A DNA stretch of 64,000 bases, from assembly GCF_050337105.1 (NCBI RefSeq), contig NZ_JAKJSQ010000009.1:19791-83790 (forward strand), given 5' to 3'. The translations under genes and the position numbers were made by a program. This document shows positions 8,259 through 16,968 of this stretch, piece after piece. Position 1 is the first letter of the stretch. The number at the start of each line of letters is the position of its first letter. Source of the stretch: Aliivibrio_A kagoshimensis. GTDB lineage: Bacteria; Pseudomonadota; Gammaproteobacteria; Enterobacterales; Vibrionaceae. The notes under the pieces are model-generated. The model did no database searches, was not told where the DNA came from, and was given only the letters and a program-made list of their open reading frames with translations.

Positions 8259-8286
8259 AAGCCCGCTTACTTTGCGGGTTTTTTTA
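8259..8286 (+). terminator. trp attenuator
   Basis: AAGCCCGC and GCGGGTTT form a GC-rich stem with a run of seven or more T, 28 bases after the trpL stop. About 158 bases of leader follow before trpE. Confidence 0.9.
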
Positions 8287-8444
8287 TGATTGAAATAAGT
8301 CGTACAAAAAACCAACAACTTCGTCGTAACAACACATTACAACGAAGCAGATAATCGAAATCTTAGGCTCAACAAACAGAATATGCGATTATTTTTATAT
8401 GGAAATCTGTGTTTAATTAACAACAATATGTATCGAGGAACGTT

Positions 8445-10034
8445 GTGAAGAGTGCAAAATTAGATATTGGCCAACTTGAAGTTCATAGCCTAGAAGTTCC
8501 TTATGTCTCCGATCCCACCGATCTCTATCATACGGTGTGTGGCGAGAAACCCTATAGCCTATTACTTGAGTCTGCAGAAGTAGAATCAAAACAGAACCTA
8601 CAGAGTTGGATGCTCGTTGATGCCGCTGTTCGAATCGTCTGTTTTGATAAGAGTGTGACATTAGAAGCGTTAACCAGTAATGGTCAGCATGTTCTCGACA
8701 CCATTAAACCACAGATTATCGAGCCATTAAGTTACCGAGAAACAGCAGACACTCTCACGCTGGTTTTCCCTGAAATTAATCAAGAGTTAGATGAAGACAG
8801 CCGTCTTAAACAGCCAAGCACCTTTGACGCATTGCGGATGATTCAACGCGCATTCGATGTGTCTGGTCTTCCCAATGAAGCGCTCTTTTTCGGTGGTTTA
8901 TTTGCTTATGACTTAGTGGCTGGTTTTGAGAATTTAGGTGACGCGCAAGCAACTAATCGCTGCCCTGACTACCTATTCTATATTGCTGAAACACTACTGG
9001 TGATTGACCACCAGAAAGAGCAAGGCCATCTGCAAGGAACCCTGTTTGGTGGGGATAATTACGCGGATAATTACGCTCAACTGTGTCAACGACTGCAAGA
9101 GATTAAAGAGTCCTGCATGACTCCACTAAGCTTACCTGCTGCAGAACAACTGAGCGCTTGTGAGCCAGTGGCCAGTGTCAGTGACAGTGACTTTTGTCAA
9201 ACCGTTGTTGACCTCAAAAAATACGTTGTCAGCGGTGACATTTTCCAAGTCGTGCCTTCTCGTCGCTTTACGTTGCCTTGTCCCTCCCCACTTGCCGCTT
9301 ATAAAGCACTCAAGATTGGCAACCCTAGTCCTTACATGTTCTACCTAAAAGACAGCGAATTTAGCCTATTTGGCGCCTCGCCAGAGAGTGCGCTTAAATA
9401 TGGCGTGAACACCAATCAAGTTGAGATATACCCTATTGCAGGTACTCGCCATAGAGGTAAAAACAGTGATGGTTCAATCAATAAGGATCTTGATGGCCGC
9501 TTAGAACTCGACCTTCGTTGCGACGTTAAAGAGCAAGCCGAACACATGATGTTGGTGGATCTGGCGCGTAATGATGTTGCTCGAATTAGCCAAGCCGGCA
9601 CTCGTCATGTCGCTGACCTATTAAAAGTGGACCGTTACAGCCACGTAATGCACCTGGTTTCTCGAGTGGTCGGTCAGTTACGAGACGATCTTGATGCACT
9701 GCATGCCTACCAAGCATGTATGAATATGGGCACCTTAACGGGAGCGCCAAAAATCAGAGCCATGCAGTTAATACGTGATGTTGAGAAGACTCGTCGCGGA
9801 AGTTATGGCGGGGCTGTTGGTTACTTAACCGGTCAAGGCGACATGGATACCTGTATTGTTATCCGCTCTGCTTATGTCGAAGATGGAGTAGCACAAGTTC
9901 AAGCTGGCGCTGGCGTCGTTTATGATTCTATTCCGCAAGCTGAAGCTGATGAGACCCGTGGAAAAGCCCAAGCCGTCATCAGTGCGATTCAAACCGCTCA
10001 TTTGACCTCTCAATCTGCGAAGGAGAACGTATAA
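8445..10034 (+). CDS. trpE: anthranilate synthase component I
   Basis: Chorismate-binding subunit, 529 residues, that with TrpG converts chorismate and glutamine to anthranilate. The LLLES motif (39-43) is the tryptophan feedback site. The catalytic half shows FQVVPSRRF, PSPYMFYL, the signature PIAGTRHRG, and GTLTGAPK, and it ends ADETRGKA. The start is GTG at 8445 with GAGG seven bases upstream; the ATG at 8428 is in a frame that stops after six codons. Its stop overlaps the trpG start by one base (TAATG). Confidence 0.97.
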   Translation: MKSAKLDIGQLEVHSLEVPYVSDPTDLYHTVCGEKPYSLLLESAEVESKQNLQSWMLVDAAVRIVCFDKSVTLEALTSNGQHVLDTIKPQIIEPLSYRETADTLTLVFPEINQELDEDSRLKQPSTFDALRMIQRAFDVSGLPNEALFFGGLFAYDLVAGFENLGDAQATNRCPDYLFYIAETLLVIDHQKEQGHLQGTLFGGDNYADNYAQLCQRLQEIKESCMTPLSLPAAEQLSACEPVASVSDSDFCQTVVDLKKYVVSGDIFQVVPSRRFTLPCPSPLAAYKALKIGNPSPYMFYLKDSEFSLFGASPESALKYGVNTNQVEIYPIAGTRHRGKNSDGSINKDLDGRLELDLRCDVKEQAEHMMLVDLARNDVARISQAGTRHVADLLKVDRYSHVMHLVSRVVGQLRDDLDALHAYQACMNMGTLTGAPKIRAMQLIRDVEKTRRGSYGGAVGYLTGQGDMDTCIVIRSAYVEDGVAQVQAGAGVVYDSIPQAEADETRGKAQAVISAIQTAHLTSQSAKENV

Positions 10035-10657
10035 TGGCTCATATCGTTTTAATAGATAACTTTGACTCCTTTACCTATAACTTAGTGGATCAGTTTCGCT
10101 CACTAGGTTACCCGGTCACAATATATCGTAACAGTATTTCACCTCAAGTGATTGAGCAGTCGTTAAGCGAACTCAGCAATCCAGTAGTGGTACTGTCACC
10201 AGGCCCAGGTGCTCCTTCAGACGCGGGTTGTATGCCACAGTTAATACAGAACTTGAAAGGTAAAATCCCCATTATTGGTATCTGTCTTGGTCATCAAGCT
10301 ATTGTTGAAGCTTATGGTGGTACCGTCGAAATTGCTGGCGAAATTGTGCATGGTAAAGCCTCAATGATGAACCATAACAATCATCCTATTTTCAACGCGC
10401 TACCCAACCCGGTCTCCATAGCCCGATATCACTCTCTGGTTGCCACTCAGGTTCCTGATACTTTAGCCTGCATAGCAGACGTAGAGGGATTAACCATGGC
10501 TGTGATGAATCAAACGGATCGTGTTTGCGGTTTCCAATTTCATCCAGAGTCTATCTTAACGACACAAGGTGCTCAGCTTTTAGTCAACACACTCAACTGG
10601 GCCATGGCAACCAACCATAACGACGTCACTCATCAAACAGAAGGAACGGTTATATGA
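10034..10657 (+). CDS. trpG: anthranilate synthase component II, glutamine amidotransferase
   Basis: Class I glutamine amidotransferase of 207 residues that supplies ammonia to TrpE. The triad is Cys84 (GICLGHQ), His170 and Glu172 (FQFHPES). Unlike E. coli, where trpG is fused to trpD, it is a separate gene, the arrangement typical of vibrios. ATGA overlap of 4 bases with trpD indicates translational coupling. Confidence 0.96.
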   Translation: MAHIVLIDNFDSFTYNLVDQFRSLGYPVTIYRNSISPQVIEQSLSELSNPVVVLSPGPGAPSDAGCMPQLIQNLKGKIPIIGICLGHQAIVEAYGGTVEIAGEIVHGKASMMNHNNHPIFNALPNPVSIARYHSLVATQVPDTLACIADVEGLTMAVMNQTDRVCGFQFHPESILTTQGAQLLVNTLNWAMATNHNDVTHQTEGTVI

Positions 10658-11664
10658 ATGAGAAAATAGCCAATGTGTTCACCAAACTTTATCAGTCGCT
10701 CTCACTCACAAAAGAGGAGAGTCACACCCTGTTTGATACCATCATCAAAGGTGAGTTAGACCCAGTACTACTCGGTAGTGCATTAACTGCATTGAAACTA
10801 AAAGGTGAAACACCAGAAGAGATTGCAGGTGCCGCTACTGCATTAAGGGAGAACGCTAAGCCTTTCCCTCGTCCCGATTATGACTTCGCGGACATTGTCG
10901 GAACAGGTGGAGACGGTGCTGATACCATCAACATCTCCACCACGGCCGCCTTTGTTGCTTCAGCGTGCGGTGTGAAAGTGGCTAAGCATGGCAATCGAAG
11001 CGTCTCAAGCAAATCGGGATCGTCCGATCTGCTGGCTGCATTTGGTATCAATCTCGCCATGAGCCCTGAAGCGGCGCGTGCAGCATTGGATGACCTCAAC
11101 TTATGTTTTCTCTTTGCGCCGGAATACCACAGCGGATTTAAACATGCTGGCCCGGTTCGCCAAACCATGAAAACACGCACCATCTTTAATGTGTTAGGTC
11201 CACTGATCAACCCAGCCAGACCCAACATCGAGCTTATGGGGGTGTATGACAAGGCCCTAGTACGTCCTATTGCTGAAGCGATGGCGAACATGGGCATGAA
11301 ACGTGCGGCTGTTGTGCACGGCTCTGGCTTAGATGAAGTAGCCATTCACGGTGAGACCACAGTTGCAGAGATCATTGAGGGGAACATTACGGAATATACC
11401 CTTACGCCAGCAGATTTTGGCCTAGAAACCTATCCGTTAACCGCCATTAAAGGGGGCGATCCGGAAGAGAATCGCACCATCATTGAAAATATTTTGACCG
11501 GTAAAGGCAGTGATGCTCAAGTGGGAGCTGTTGCCGTCAATGTCGCATTACTGCTTAAGTTATTTGGTAATGAGGATCTCAAAGCAAACACTCAACAAGC
11601 AATCGATGTAATGAATTCAGGCCAAGCCTTTGAACGATTAAAACAACTGGCACAAAGAGGATAA
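10654..11664 (+). CDS. trpD: anthranilate phosphoribosyltransferase
   Basis: Transfers phosphoribose from PRPP to anthranilate. 336 residues, full family length. The PRPP-binding glycine loop GTGGDGADTINIST lies at about 87-100, and KHGNRSVSSKSGS (109-121) and the anthranilate-side KHAGPVRQT follow. Start overlaps trpG by 4 bases; trpC begins one base after its stop. Confidence 0.97.
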   Translation: MNEKIANVFTKLYQSLSLTKEESHTLFDTIIKGELDPVLLGSALTALKLKGETPEEIAGAATALRENAKPFPRPDYDFADIVGTGGDGADTINISTTAAFVASACGVKVAKHGNRSVSSKSGSSDLLAAFGINLAMSPEAARAALDDLNLCFLFAPEYHSGFKHAGPVRQTMKTRTIFNVLGPLINPARPNIELMGVYDKALVRPIAEAMANMGMKRAAVVHGSGLDEVAIHGETTVAEIIEGNITEYTLTPADFGLETYPLTAIKGGDPEENRTIIENILTGKGSDAQVGAVAVNVALLLKLFGNEDLKANTQQAIDVMNSGQAFERLKQLAQRG

Positions 11665-11665
11665 G

Positions 11666-13054
11666 ATGGAAACGGTATTAGCGAAAATTGTTGCAGACAA
11701 ACGCCTCTGGATTGAAGCACGCAAACAGGCTCAACCTCTCGACACATTTCAACATGCGTTGACCGACAGTGACCGTGATTTTTATGCGGCACTCTCAAGC
11801 GATAAAACAGCCTTTATTCTTGAGTGTAAAAAAGCCTCGCCATCGAAAGGACTGATCCGTGATGATTTTGATTTGGATTACATTGCCAGCGTCTATAACA
11901 ATCACGCCAGTGCCATCTCAGTGCTGACCGATGAGAAATATTTCCAAGGAAGTTTTGATTTTCTTCCACAGGTACGCAATCAAGTAAGCCAACCAATATT
12001 GTGTAAAGATTTTATGGTAGACCCTTATCAAGTCTATCTGGCGCGTCACTTTCAAGCGGATGCGATTCTGCTGATGCTCTCTGTATTGAATGATGAAGAG
12101 TATCGACAACTGGCTGAAGTCGCGGGCACTCTACAACTCGGTGTACTAACCGAGGTCAGTAATGAGCAAGAGTTAGAACGTGCCATTGCGTTAAACGCTA
12201 AAGTCGTCGGCATTAATAATCGTAACCTACGCGATTTAAGTATTGACCTGGATAGAACCAAACAGCTCGCGCCGAAGCTTCCTAAAGGAACGGTCATTAT
12301 TTCTGAATCGGGTATCTACAATCACCAACAAGTAAAAGTATTGTCTCAATATGCTAACGGCTTCTTAATTGGTAGTTCACTAATGGCAGAAGATAATATT
12401 GAACTCGCGGCAAGAAAAGTGATTCTAGGTGAAAACAAGGTATGTGGGTTAACACACCCAGAAGATTCAGCCTCAGTTTATCAGGCAGGATCGGTTTACG
12501 GCGGGTTAATATTTGTTGAAAAATCCCCCCGCTTTGTGGATATTGAACAAGCAAGAATCGTCATGAGCGGCGCACCACTTCTCTATGTGGGTGTATTTCA
12601 AAATCACTCACTTGAGCAGGTTGTGGCCACAGCGAATGCTCTAAAGCTCAATTCGATTCAGCTGCATGGGGACGAAGATCAGCACTATATTGAGCAACTT
12701 CGCCGCGCACTGCCAGAACAGTGTGCTATCTGGAATGCTTATGGCGTCTCTAGCAGCGAGCCTTCGGCCATTCCTGAGCTCAATAACACTCACATCGATC
12801 GTCACTTATTGGATGCTAAAGTAGGCTCTCAATCAGGCGGCACTGGGAAGACCTTTGATTGGCGAGTTATCTCTGATCTACTCAATAATGAAAAGAACAT
12901 CATGTTAGCGGGCGGTCTTACCCCTGACAACGCTCAACAAGCCAGTCAATTGGGTTGTCTTGGGCTTGATTTCAACTCAGGTGTAGAGTCTGCACCGGGT
13001 AAGAAGGACATTCAGAAATTACAGGCCGCTTTCACAGCGCTTAGAGATTATTAA
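11666..13054 (+). CDS. trpCF: bifunctional indole-3-glycerol-phosphate synthase / phosphoribosylanthranilate isomerase
   Basis: 462-residue fusion of two TIM barrels. The N-terminal synthase (about 1-255) shows LECKKASPSKG (52-62), CKDFMVDPYQ and IISESGI. The isomerase (about 256-462) starts at KVCGLTHPED with catalytic Cys260, and its Asp lies in LDAKVGSQSGGTGKTFDW-type sequence (residues about 376-393). The isomerase step precedes the synthase step in the pathway. This fusion is shared with enterobacteria. Nine bases before trpB. Confidence 0.97.
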   Translation: METVLAKIVADKRLWIEARKQAQPLDTFQHALTDSDRDFYAALSSDKTAFILECKKASPSKGLIRDDFDLDYIASVYNNHASAISVLTDEKYFQGSFDFLPQVRNQVSQPILCKDFMVDPYQVYLARHFQADAILLMLSVLNDEEYRQLAEVAGTLQLGVLTEVSNEQELERAIALNAKVVGINNRNLRDLSIDLDRTKQLAPKLPKGTVIISESGIYNHQQVKVLSQYANGFLIGSSLMAEDNIELAARKVILGENKVCGLTHPEDSASVYQAGSVYGGLIFVEKSPRFVDIEQARIVMSGAPLLYVGVFQNHSLEQVVATANALKLNSIQLHGDEDQHYIEQLRRALPEQCAIWNAYGVSSSEPSAIPELNNTHIDRHLLDAKVGSQSGGTGKTFDWRVISDLLNNEKNIMLAGGLTPDNAQQASQLGCLGLDFNSGVESAPGKKDIQKLQAAFTALRDY

Positions 13055-13063
13055 GGAATTATC

Positions 13064-14254
13064 ATGGCAAAATTAGACGCATATTTCGGAGATTTCGGTG
13101 GGCAATTTGTCCCACAGATATTAGTCCCAGCACTTGACCAACTTGAAGATGCTTATATCGATGCACAAGCAGACCCTGAGTTTCGTGCCGAGTTTATGTC
13201 TCTACTGCAGGAGTACGCGGGGCGCCCAACGGCCTTAACCTTGTGCCAGAACCTAACAACGGGCACAAAAACCAAACTGTACCTAAAGCGAGAAGATCTG
13301 CTGCATGGCGGGGCGCACAAAACCAACCAAGTTATTGGTCAAGCACTATTGGCTAAGCGCATGGGTAAAAAAGAGATCATCGCAGAAACGGGCGCTGGTC
13401 AACACGGTGTTGCCACGGCATTAGCGTGTGCTCTCCTTAACCTAAAATGCCGCGTATACATGGGCGCGAAAGATATGGAGCGTCAAAGCCCTAACGTTTT
13501 TCGCATGAAATTAATGGGGGCTGAAGTGATTCCTGTACACTCGGGATCATCAACCTTAAAAGACGCCTGTAATGAAGCGATGCGTGACTGGTCTGCCAAC
13601 TATGAAACTGCTCACTACCTGCTCGGTACAGCAGCGGGCCCTCACCCGTTCCCAACCATCGTACGTGAATTCCAGCGCATTATTAGTGAAGAGACTAAAA
13701 TGCAAATTTTAGCCCGCGAAGGTCGCTTACCCGATGCAGTAATCGCCTGTGTGGGTGGTGGTTCAAACGCCATTGGCATGTTTGCAGATTTTATTGATGA
13801 TTTAAGTGTAGGCCTGATTGGGGTAGAACCCGCAGGGAAAGGCATCGACACCGATATGCATGGTGCTCCATTAAAACATGGCAGACCAGGCATCTTCTTT
13901 GGAATGAAAGCTCCATTGATGCAAAATGCTGAAGGTCAAGTTCAAGAGTCCTATTCCGTATCTGCTGGACTCGACTTCCCGTCAGTTGGCCCTCAACACG
14001 CATATTTAGCCTCAACTGGACGAGCAGTGTACGACTCTGTTACCGATGATGAAGCACTAGAAGCTTTTCAAATATTGGCTCGTAAAGAGGGGATCATTCC
14101 TGCTCTAGAATCCGCTCACGCCCTTGCTCACGCACTGAAAATGATTGAAGAGAACCCAGAAAAAGAGCAGCTATTGGTGGTTAACCTATCCGGTCGTGGT
14201 GATAAAGATATTTTCACTGTTCATGACATTCTTAGCGAAAAAGGAGTGATATAA
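13064..14254 (+). CDS. trpB: tryptophan synthase beta chain
   Basis: PLP enzyme of 396 residues that condenses indole with serine. The Schiff-base lysine is Lys86 in GGAHKTNQV; the phosphate-binding GGGSNA motif is at about 229-234, and ETGAGQHG precedes it. GTAAGPHPFP is conserved. Ribosome-binding site AAGGAATT precedes ATG. Stop and trpA start overlap by one base (TAATG), supporting coupled synthesis of the alpha2beta2 complex. Confidence 0.97.
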   Translation: MAKLDAYFGDFGGQFVPQILVPALDQLEDAYIDAQADPEFRAEFMSLLQEYAGRPTALTLCQNLTTGTKTKLYLKREDLLHGGAHKTNQVIGQALLAKRMGKKEIIAETGAGQHGVATALACALLNLKCRVYMGAKDMERQSPNVFRMKLMGAEVIPVHSGSSTLKDACNEAMRDWSANYETAHYLLGTAAGPHPFPTIVREFQRIISEETKMQILAREGRLPDAVIACVGGGSNAIGMFADFIDDLSVGLIGVEPAGKGIDTDMHGAPLKHGRPGIFFGMKAPLMQNAEGQVQESYSVSAGLDFPSVGPQHAYLASTGRAVYDSVTDDEALEAFQILARKEGIIPALESAHALAHALKMIEENPEKEQLLVVNLSGRGDKDIFTVHDILSEKGVI

Positions 14255-15060
14255 TGGATCGCTATCAAACACTGTTTCAAAAGCTTAATGATCAACAACA
14301 GGGTGCTTTTGTCCCTTTTGTTACCATAGGTGATCCAAATCCACAGCAATCACTGGCCATCATGGAGACTTTGATTGAAGCGGGTGCAGATGCGCTCGAA
14401 CTCGGTATTCCGTTTTCTGATCCGTTGGCAGATGGTCCAACTATCCAAGGCGCTAATATTCGAGCCCTTGACGCGGGTGCCACTCCAGATAGCTGTTTTG
14501 AACTGCTTACCCAAATTCGTGCAAAATACCCGGAAATTCCAATTGGGCTGTTGTTATACGCCAACCTAGTCTTCTCTAACGGTATTGATAACTTCTATGC
14601 TAAATGTCAGAAAGCTGGGGTCGACTCTATCTTAATTGCTGATGTCCCTACCGAGGAAAGTGCCGATTTTAATCAAGCGGCTAAGAAGCATGGACTGCAT
14701 CAGATCTTCATCGCACCACCTAATGGTGACGATCAGACTTTATCCGATGTCGCTCGTTTAGGGGGAGGTTACACCTACCTACTATCGCGTGCAGGTGTGA
14801 CTGGGGCTGAAACCAAAGCAAGCATGCCAGTCAGTCAACTGCTGGAACGTCTCAACAAACATGATGCGGCACCTTCTTTGTTGGGCTTTGGCATCTCTGA
14901 ACCTGCACAAGTAAAAGAGGCGATTCAAGCAGGTGCTGCCGGTGCTATCTCAGGTTCGGCGGTGGTGAAAATCATTGAGACAAATCTAGATGCCCCCCCT
15001 AAAATGTTGGATAATTTAGCTGACTTTGTACGTAATATGAAAGCAGCCACCATTAAGTAA
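14254..15060 (+). CDS. trpA: tryptophan synthase alpha chain
   Basis: TIM-barrel lyase of 268 residues that cleaves indole-3-glycerol phosphate to indole and channels it to TrpB. Catalytic Glu49 and Asp60 are in ALELGIPFSDPLADGP; the loop-6 segment SRAGVTGAE and the phosphate-binding GFGIS and GAISGSA follow. Last gene of the operon; a strong terminator begins about 20 bases after the stop. Confidence 0.97.
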   Translation: MDRYQTLFQKLNDQQQGAFVPFVTIGDPNPQQSLAIMETLIEAGADALELGIPFSDPLADGPTIQGANIRALDAGATPDSCFELLTQIRAKYPEIPIGLLLYANLVFSNGIDNFYAKCQKAGVDSILIADVPTEESADFNQAAKKHGLHQIFIAPPNGDDQTLSDVARLGGGYTYLLSRAGVTGAETKASMPVSQLLERLNKHDAAPSLLGFGISEPAQVKEAIQAGAAGAISGSAVVKIIETNLDAPPKMLDNLADFVRNMKAATIK

Positions 15061-15077
15061 CATCGCCAAACCGGTTA

Positions 15078-15108
15078 AAAACCAACACCCCATGTGTTGG
15101 TTTTTTTT
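15078..15108 (+). terminator. trp operon terminator
   Basis: ACCAACAC and GTGTTGGT form a perfect 8-bp stem around CCCAT, flanked by an A run and followed by eight T. Confidence 0.92.
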
Positions 15109-15208
15109 ATCTAAATAACGCTTTTTGTAACGAAAGGTATTGTAACGTTTACCCGCCCGCCAGATTTGGTTAAACTGCTAACCACTTTTTACTTAATTAG
15201 TAGTATTC

Positions 15209-15745
15209 ATGAAACAGATTTTAGACTTTATTCCACTGATCATATTCTTTGCTCTATATAAAATGTATGACATCTATGTCGGTACCGCCGCATTGATCGC
15301 CGCTACTGCGGTTCAAATTATTGTCACTTACTTCTTATACAAAAAAGTAGAGAAGATGCAATTAGTGACTTTTGTTATGGTTGCAGTATTTGGTGGCATG
15401 ACTCTTTTCTTCCATGACGATAATTTTATTAAATGGAAAGTGACGTTTATCTACGGTCTGTTTGCGGTTGGCCTTCTTGTTAGCCAATTCATGAAAAAAC
15501 CATTGATTAAAACGATGTTAGGCAAAGAGATCACTTTGCCAGATTCAGTATGGAATCGGGTCAACCTCGCTTGGGTACTCTTCTTTATCGCCTGCGCGAT
15601 AGTGAATGTCTATGTGGCTTTCAGTATGCCTTTAGATGTATGGGTTAACTTTAAAGTATTTGGCCTATTAGGCTTAACGTTTGCTTATACCCTTCTTACT
15701 GGCATCTATATTTATAAGAAGATGCCTAAAGAGAGTGCTGAGTAG
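15209..15745 (+). CDS. yciB: YciB (IspZ) septation-linked inner-membrane protein
   Basis: Integral inner-membrane protein of 178 residues with about five hydrophobic helices. The start MKQILDFIPLIIFFALYKMYD and FIKWKVTFIYGLF are characteristic of the YciB/IspZ family, implicated in cell-envelope synthesis and septation. Its place just after trpA and before yciA is conserved in vibrios and enterobacteria. Seven bases before yciA, so probably one transcript with it. Confidence 0.93.
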   Translation: MKQILDFIPLIIFFALYKMYDIYVGTAALIAATAVQIIVTYFLYKKVEKMQLVTFVMVAVFGGMTLFFHDDNFIKWKVTFIYGLFAVGLLVSQFMKKPLIKTMLGKEITLPDSVWNRVNLAWVLFFIACAIVNVYVAFSMPLDVWVNFKVFGLLGLTFAYTLLTGIYIYKKMPKESAE

Positions 15746-15751
15746 ATTTGT

Positions 15752-16144
15752 ATGTCAGATATTCCTAATGGTCAACTTTTAACCCGCACCCTCTCCATGC
15801 CAAGCGACTGTAATGCCAATGGTGATATTTTTGGTGGCTGGATCATGTCGCAGCTCGATTTAGCGGGTGGTATTTTAGCTAAAGAGATTTCAGGTGGCCG
15901 TATCGTTACGGTATCGGTTTCTAGTATTGAGTTTAAAAAGCCCGTTAAGGTAGGTGATGTGGTTTGCTGTTATGGCGAATGCACAAAAATCGGTCGATCC
16001 TCTATGTCGATTAATCTACAAGTCTGGGTTAAACCCGTCAAAGTCGATGGTGTACGCAGCCGCTTCCAAGTATGTGAAGCAACCTTCAATTATGTTGCGA
16101 TCAATGCTGAAGGCAGGCCTCGCCCTATCAAAATGCACGATTAA
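15752..16144 (+). CDS. yciA: YciA acyl-CoA thioesterase
   Basis: Hot-dog-fold thioesterase of 130 residues that hydrolyses a broad range of acyl-CoAs. The signature NGDIFGGWIMSQLDLAGG (23-40) contains the probable catalytic Asp36; VSVSSIEFKKPVKVGDVV is the second conserved block. Length matches the family. Closes the yciB-yciA transcript before a strong terminator. Confidence 0.94.
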   Translation: MSDIPNGQLLTRTLSMPSDCNANGDIFGGWIMSQLDLAGGILAKEISGGRIVTVSVSSIEFKKPVKVGDVVCCYGECTKIGRSSMSINLQVWVKPVKVDGVRSRFQVCEATFNYVAINAEGRPRPIKMHD

Positions 16145-16167
16145 TAGCGTTTGTACGCAATAATTTA

Positions 16168-16199
16168 AAAAAGCCCTAGTTGATCACTAGGGCTTTTTT
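16168..16199 (+). terminator. terminator after yciA
   Basis: AAAGCCCTAGT and ACTAGGGCTTT make an 11-bp perfect stem around TGATC, with A and T tracts; it may act in both directions. Confidence 0.93.
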
Positions 16200-16263
16200 G
16201 TATGATATAAAACTCAGATACATCAACGCGATAATCTCGCATTAAAAAAAGGAACTTGTCCCT

Positions 16264-16563
16264 ATGTGGTATGTCATATTTTCGCAGGATGTTGAAAACA
16301 GTTTAGAAAAACGCATGAGCGTTCGTGAACATCACCTTGCTCGTCTTAATGAGCTAAAAGATCAAGGCCGTCTTCTGGTTGCAGGCCCTATGCCCGCTAT
16401 CGATTCAGAAAACCCTGGTGAGGCTGGTTTTACTGGTTCTACCGTCATTGCTGAGTTCGCCTCACTGCAAGACGCTCAAGCCTGGGCCGATGCCGACCCT
16501 TACATTGCTGCAGGTGTTTACGCTAACGTCACCGTAAAACCCTTTAAAAAGGTATTGCCTTAG
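16264..16563 (+). CDS. yciI: YciI-like protein
   Basis: 99-residue ferredoxin-like alpha/beta protein. The start MWYVIFSQDVENSLEKR, the R..HL.RL..L...GRLLVAGP block (about 22-44) and ADPYIAAGVY near the C terminus are the family signature, including the conserved His and Asp of the proposed active site. Physiological function unknown. AAGGA lies 11 bases before ATG. Its stop overlaps the GTG of the next gene by one base, so the two are translationally linked. Confidence 0.93.
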   Translation: MWYVIFSQDVENSLEKRMSVREHHLARLNELKDQGRLLVAGPMPAIDSENPGEAGFTGSTVIAEFASLQDAQAWADADPYIAAGVYANVTVKPFKKVLP

Positions 16564-16958
16564 TGTTTAAAAAAGCGATTATCGTCACCTCACTGCTCAC
16601 CACCTTGATTGGCTGCGCCTCTGCTGATGCCGAGAAACGCAACCACCTTGAAGCCTTAGCAAAATATCGTGCTGGGATTTTGGCCAGTGATCTGCCTATT
16701 GAGATGGGCCCGATCACCATGATTCAGGCTAAATCTAAACAGCAAACGGTTGAGCTGCACTTCTTAGAAGCAAGCGACGGGATTCTCTCACTGCAACAAC
16801 TGGTGGATAACAGTGAAACCACCTATTGCAATGACAGTGAGATTAGGCCGCTCCTTAGCCAAGGGATGAACTATCGAATTGTGGTGCGCAGTAATCGCGG
16901 CCAACTCAAAGTTGACCACTATATCAGTGAGCAGACTTGTATCGCGAAAGGGCTATAA
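16563..16958 (+). CDS. aspS: lipoprotein similar to type II secretion pilotin AspS (GspS-beta)
   Basis: 131 residues with a lipoprotein signal (LTTLIGCAS, lipidated Cys18). The body resembles the AspS/YghG pilotin family: LASDLPIEMGPITMIQA after the signal, then TYCNDSEIRPLLSQGMNY and a C-terminal DHYISEQTCIAK. The two remaining cysteines, Cys89 and Cys126, are placed like the AspS disulfide. Pilotins escort the secretin GspD to the outer membrane. The match is recalled from the E. coli family member, not computed. GTG start overlaps the yciI stop. No other secretion genes are nearby, which is usual for aspS. Confidence 0.72.
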   Translation: MFKKAIIVTSLLTTLIGCASADAEKRNHLEALAKYRAGILASDLPIEMGPITMIQAKSKQQTVELHFLEASDGILSLQQLVDNSETTYCNDSEIRPLLSQGMNYRIVVRSNRGQLKVDHYISEQTCIAKGL

Positions 16959-16968
16959 AGCCCTTTTT
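16946..16968. terminator. terminator overlapping the ends of the aspS-like gene and the methyltransferase gene
   Basis: AAAGGGCT and AGCCCTTT flank a short AT loop and are followed by TTTAT. The hairpin contains the aspS-like stop codon and touches the convergent stop at 16967, so it serves both genes. Confidence 0.75.

Noticed and set aside
10878..11345. 155-codon ORF antisense to trpD
   Set aside because: Mirror frame of a strongly conserved gene; no independent start signal.
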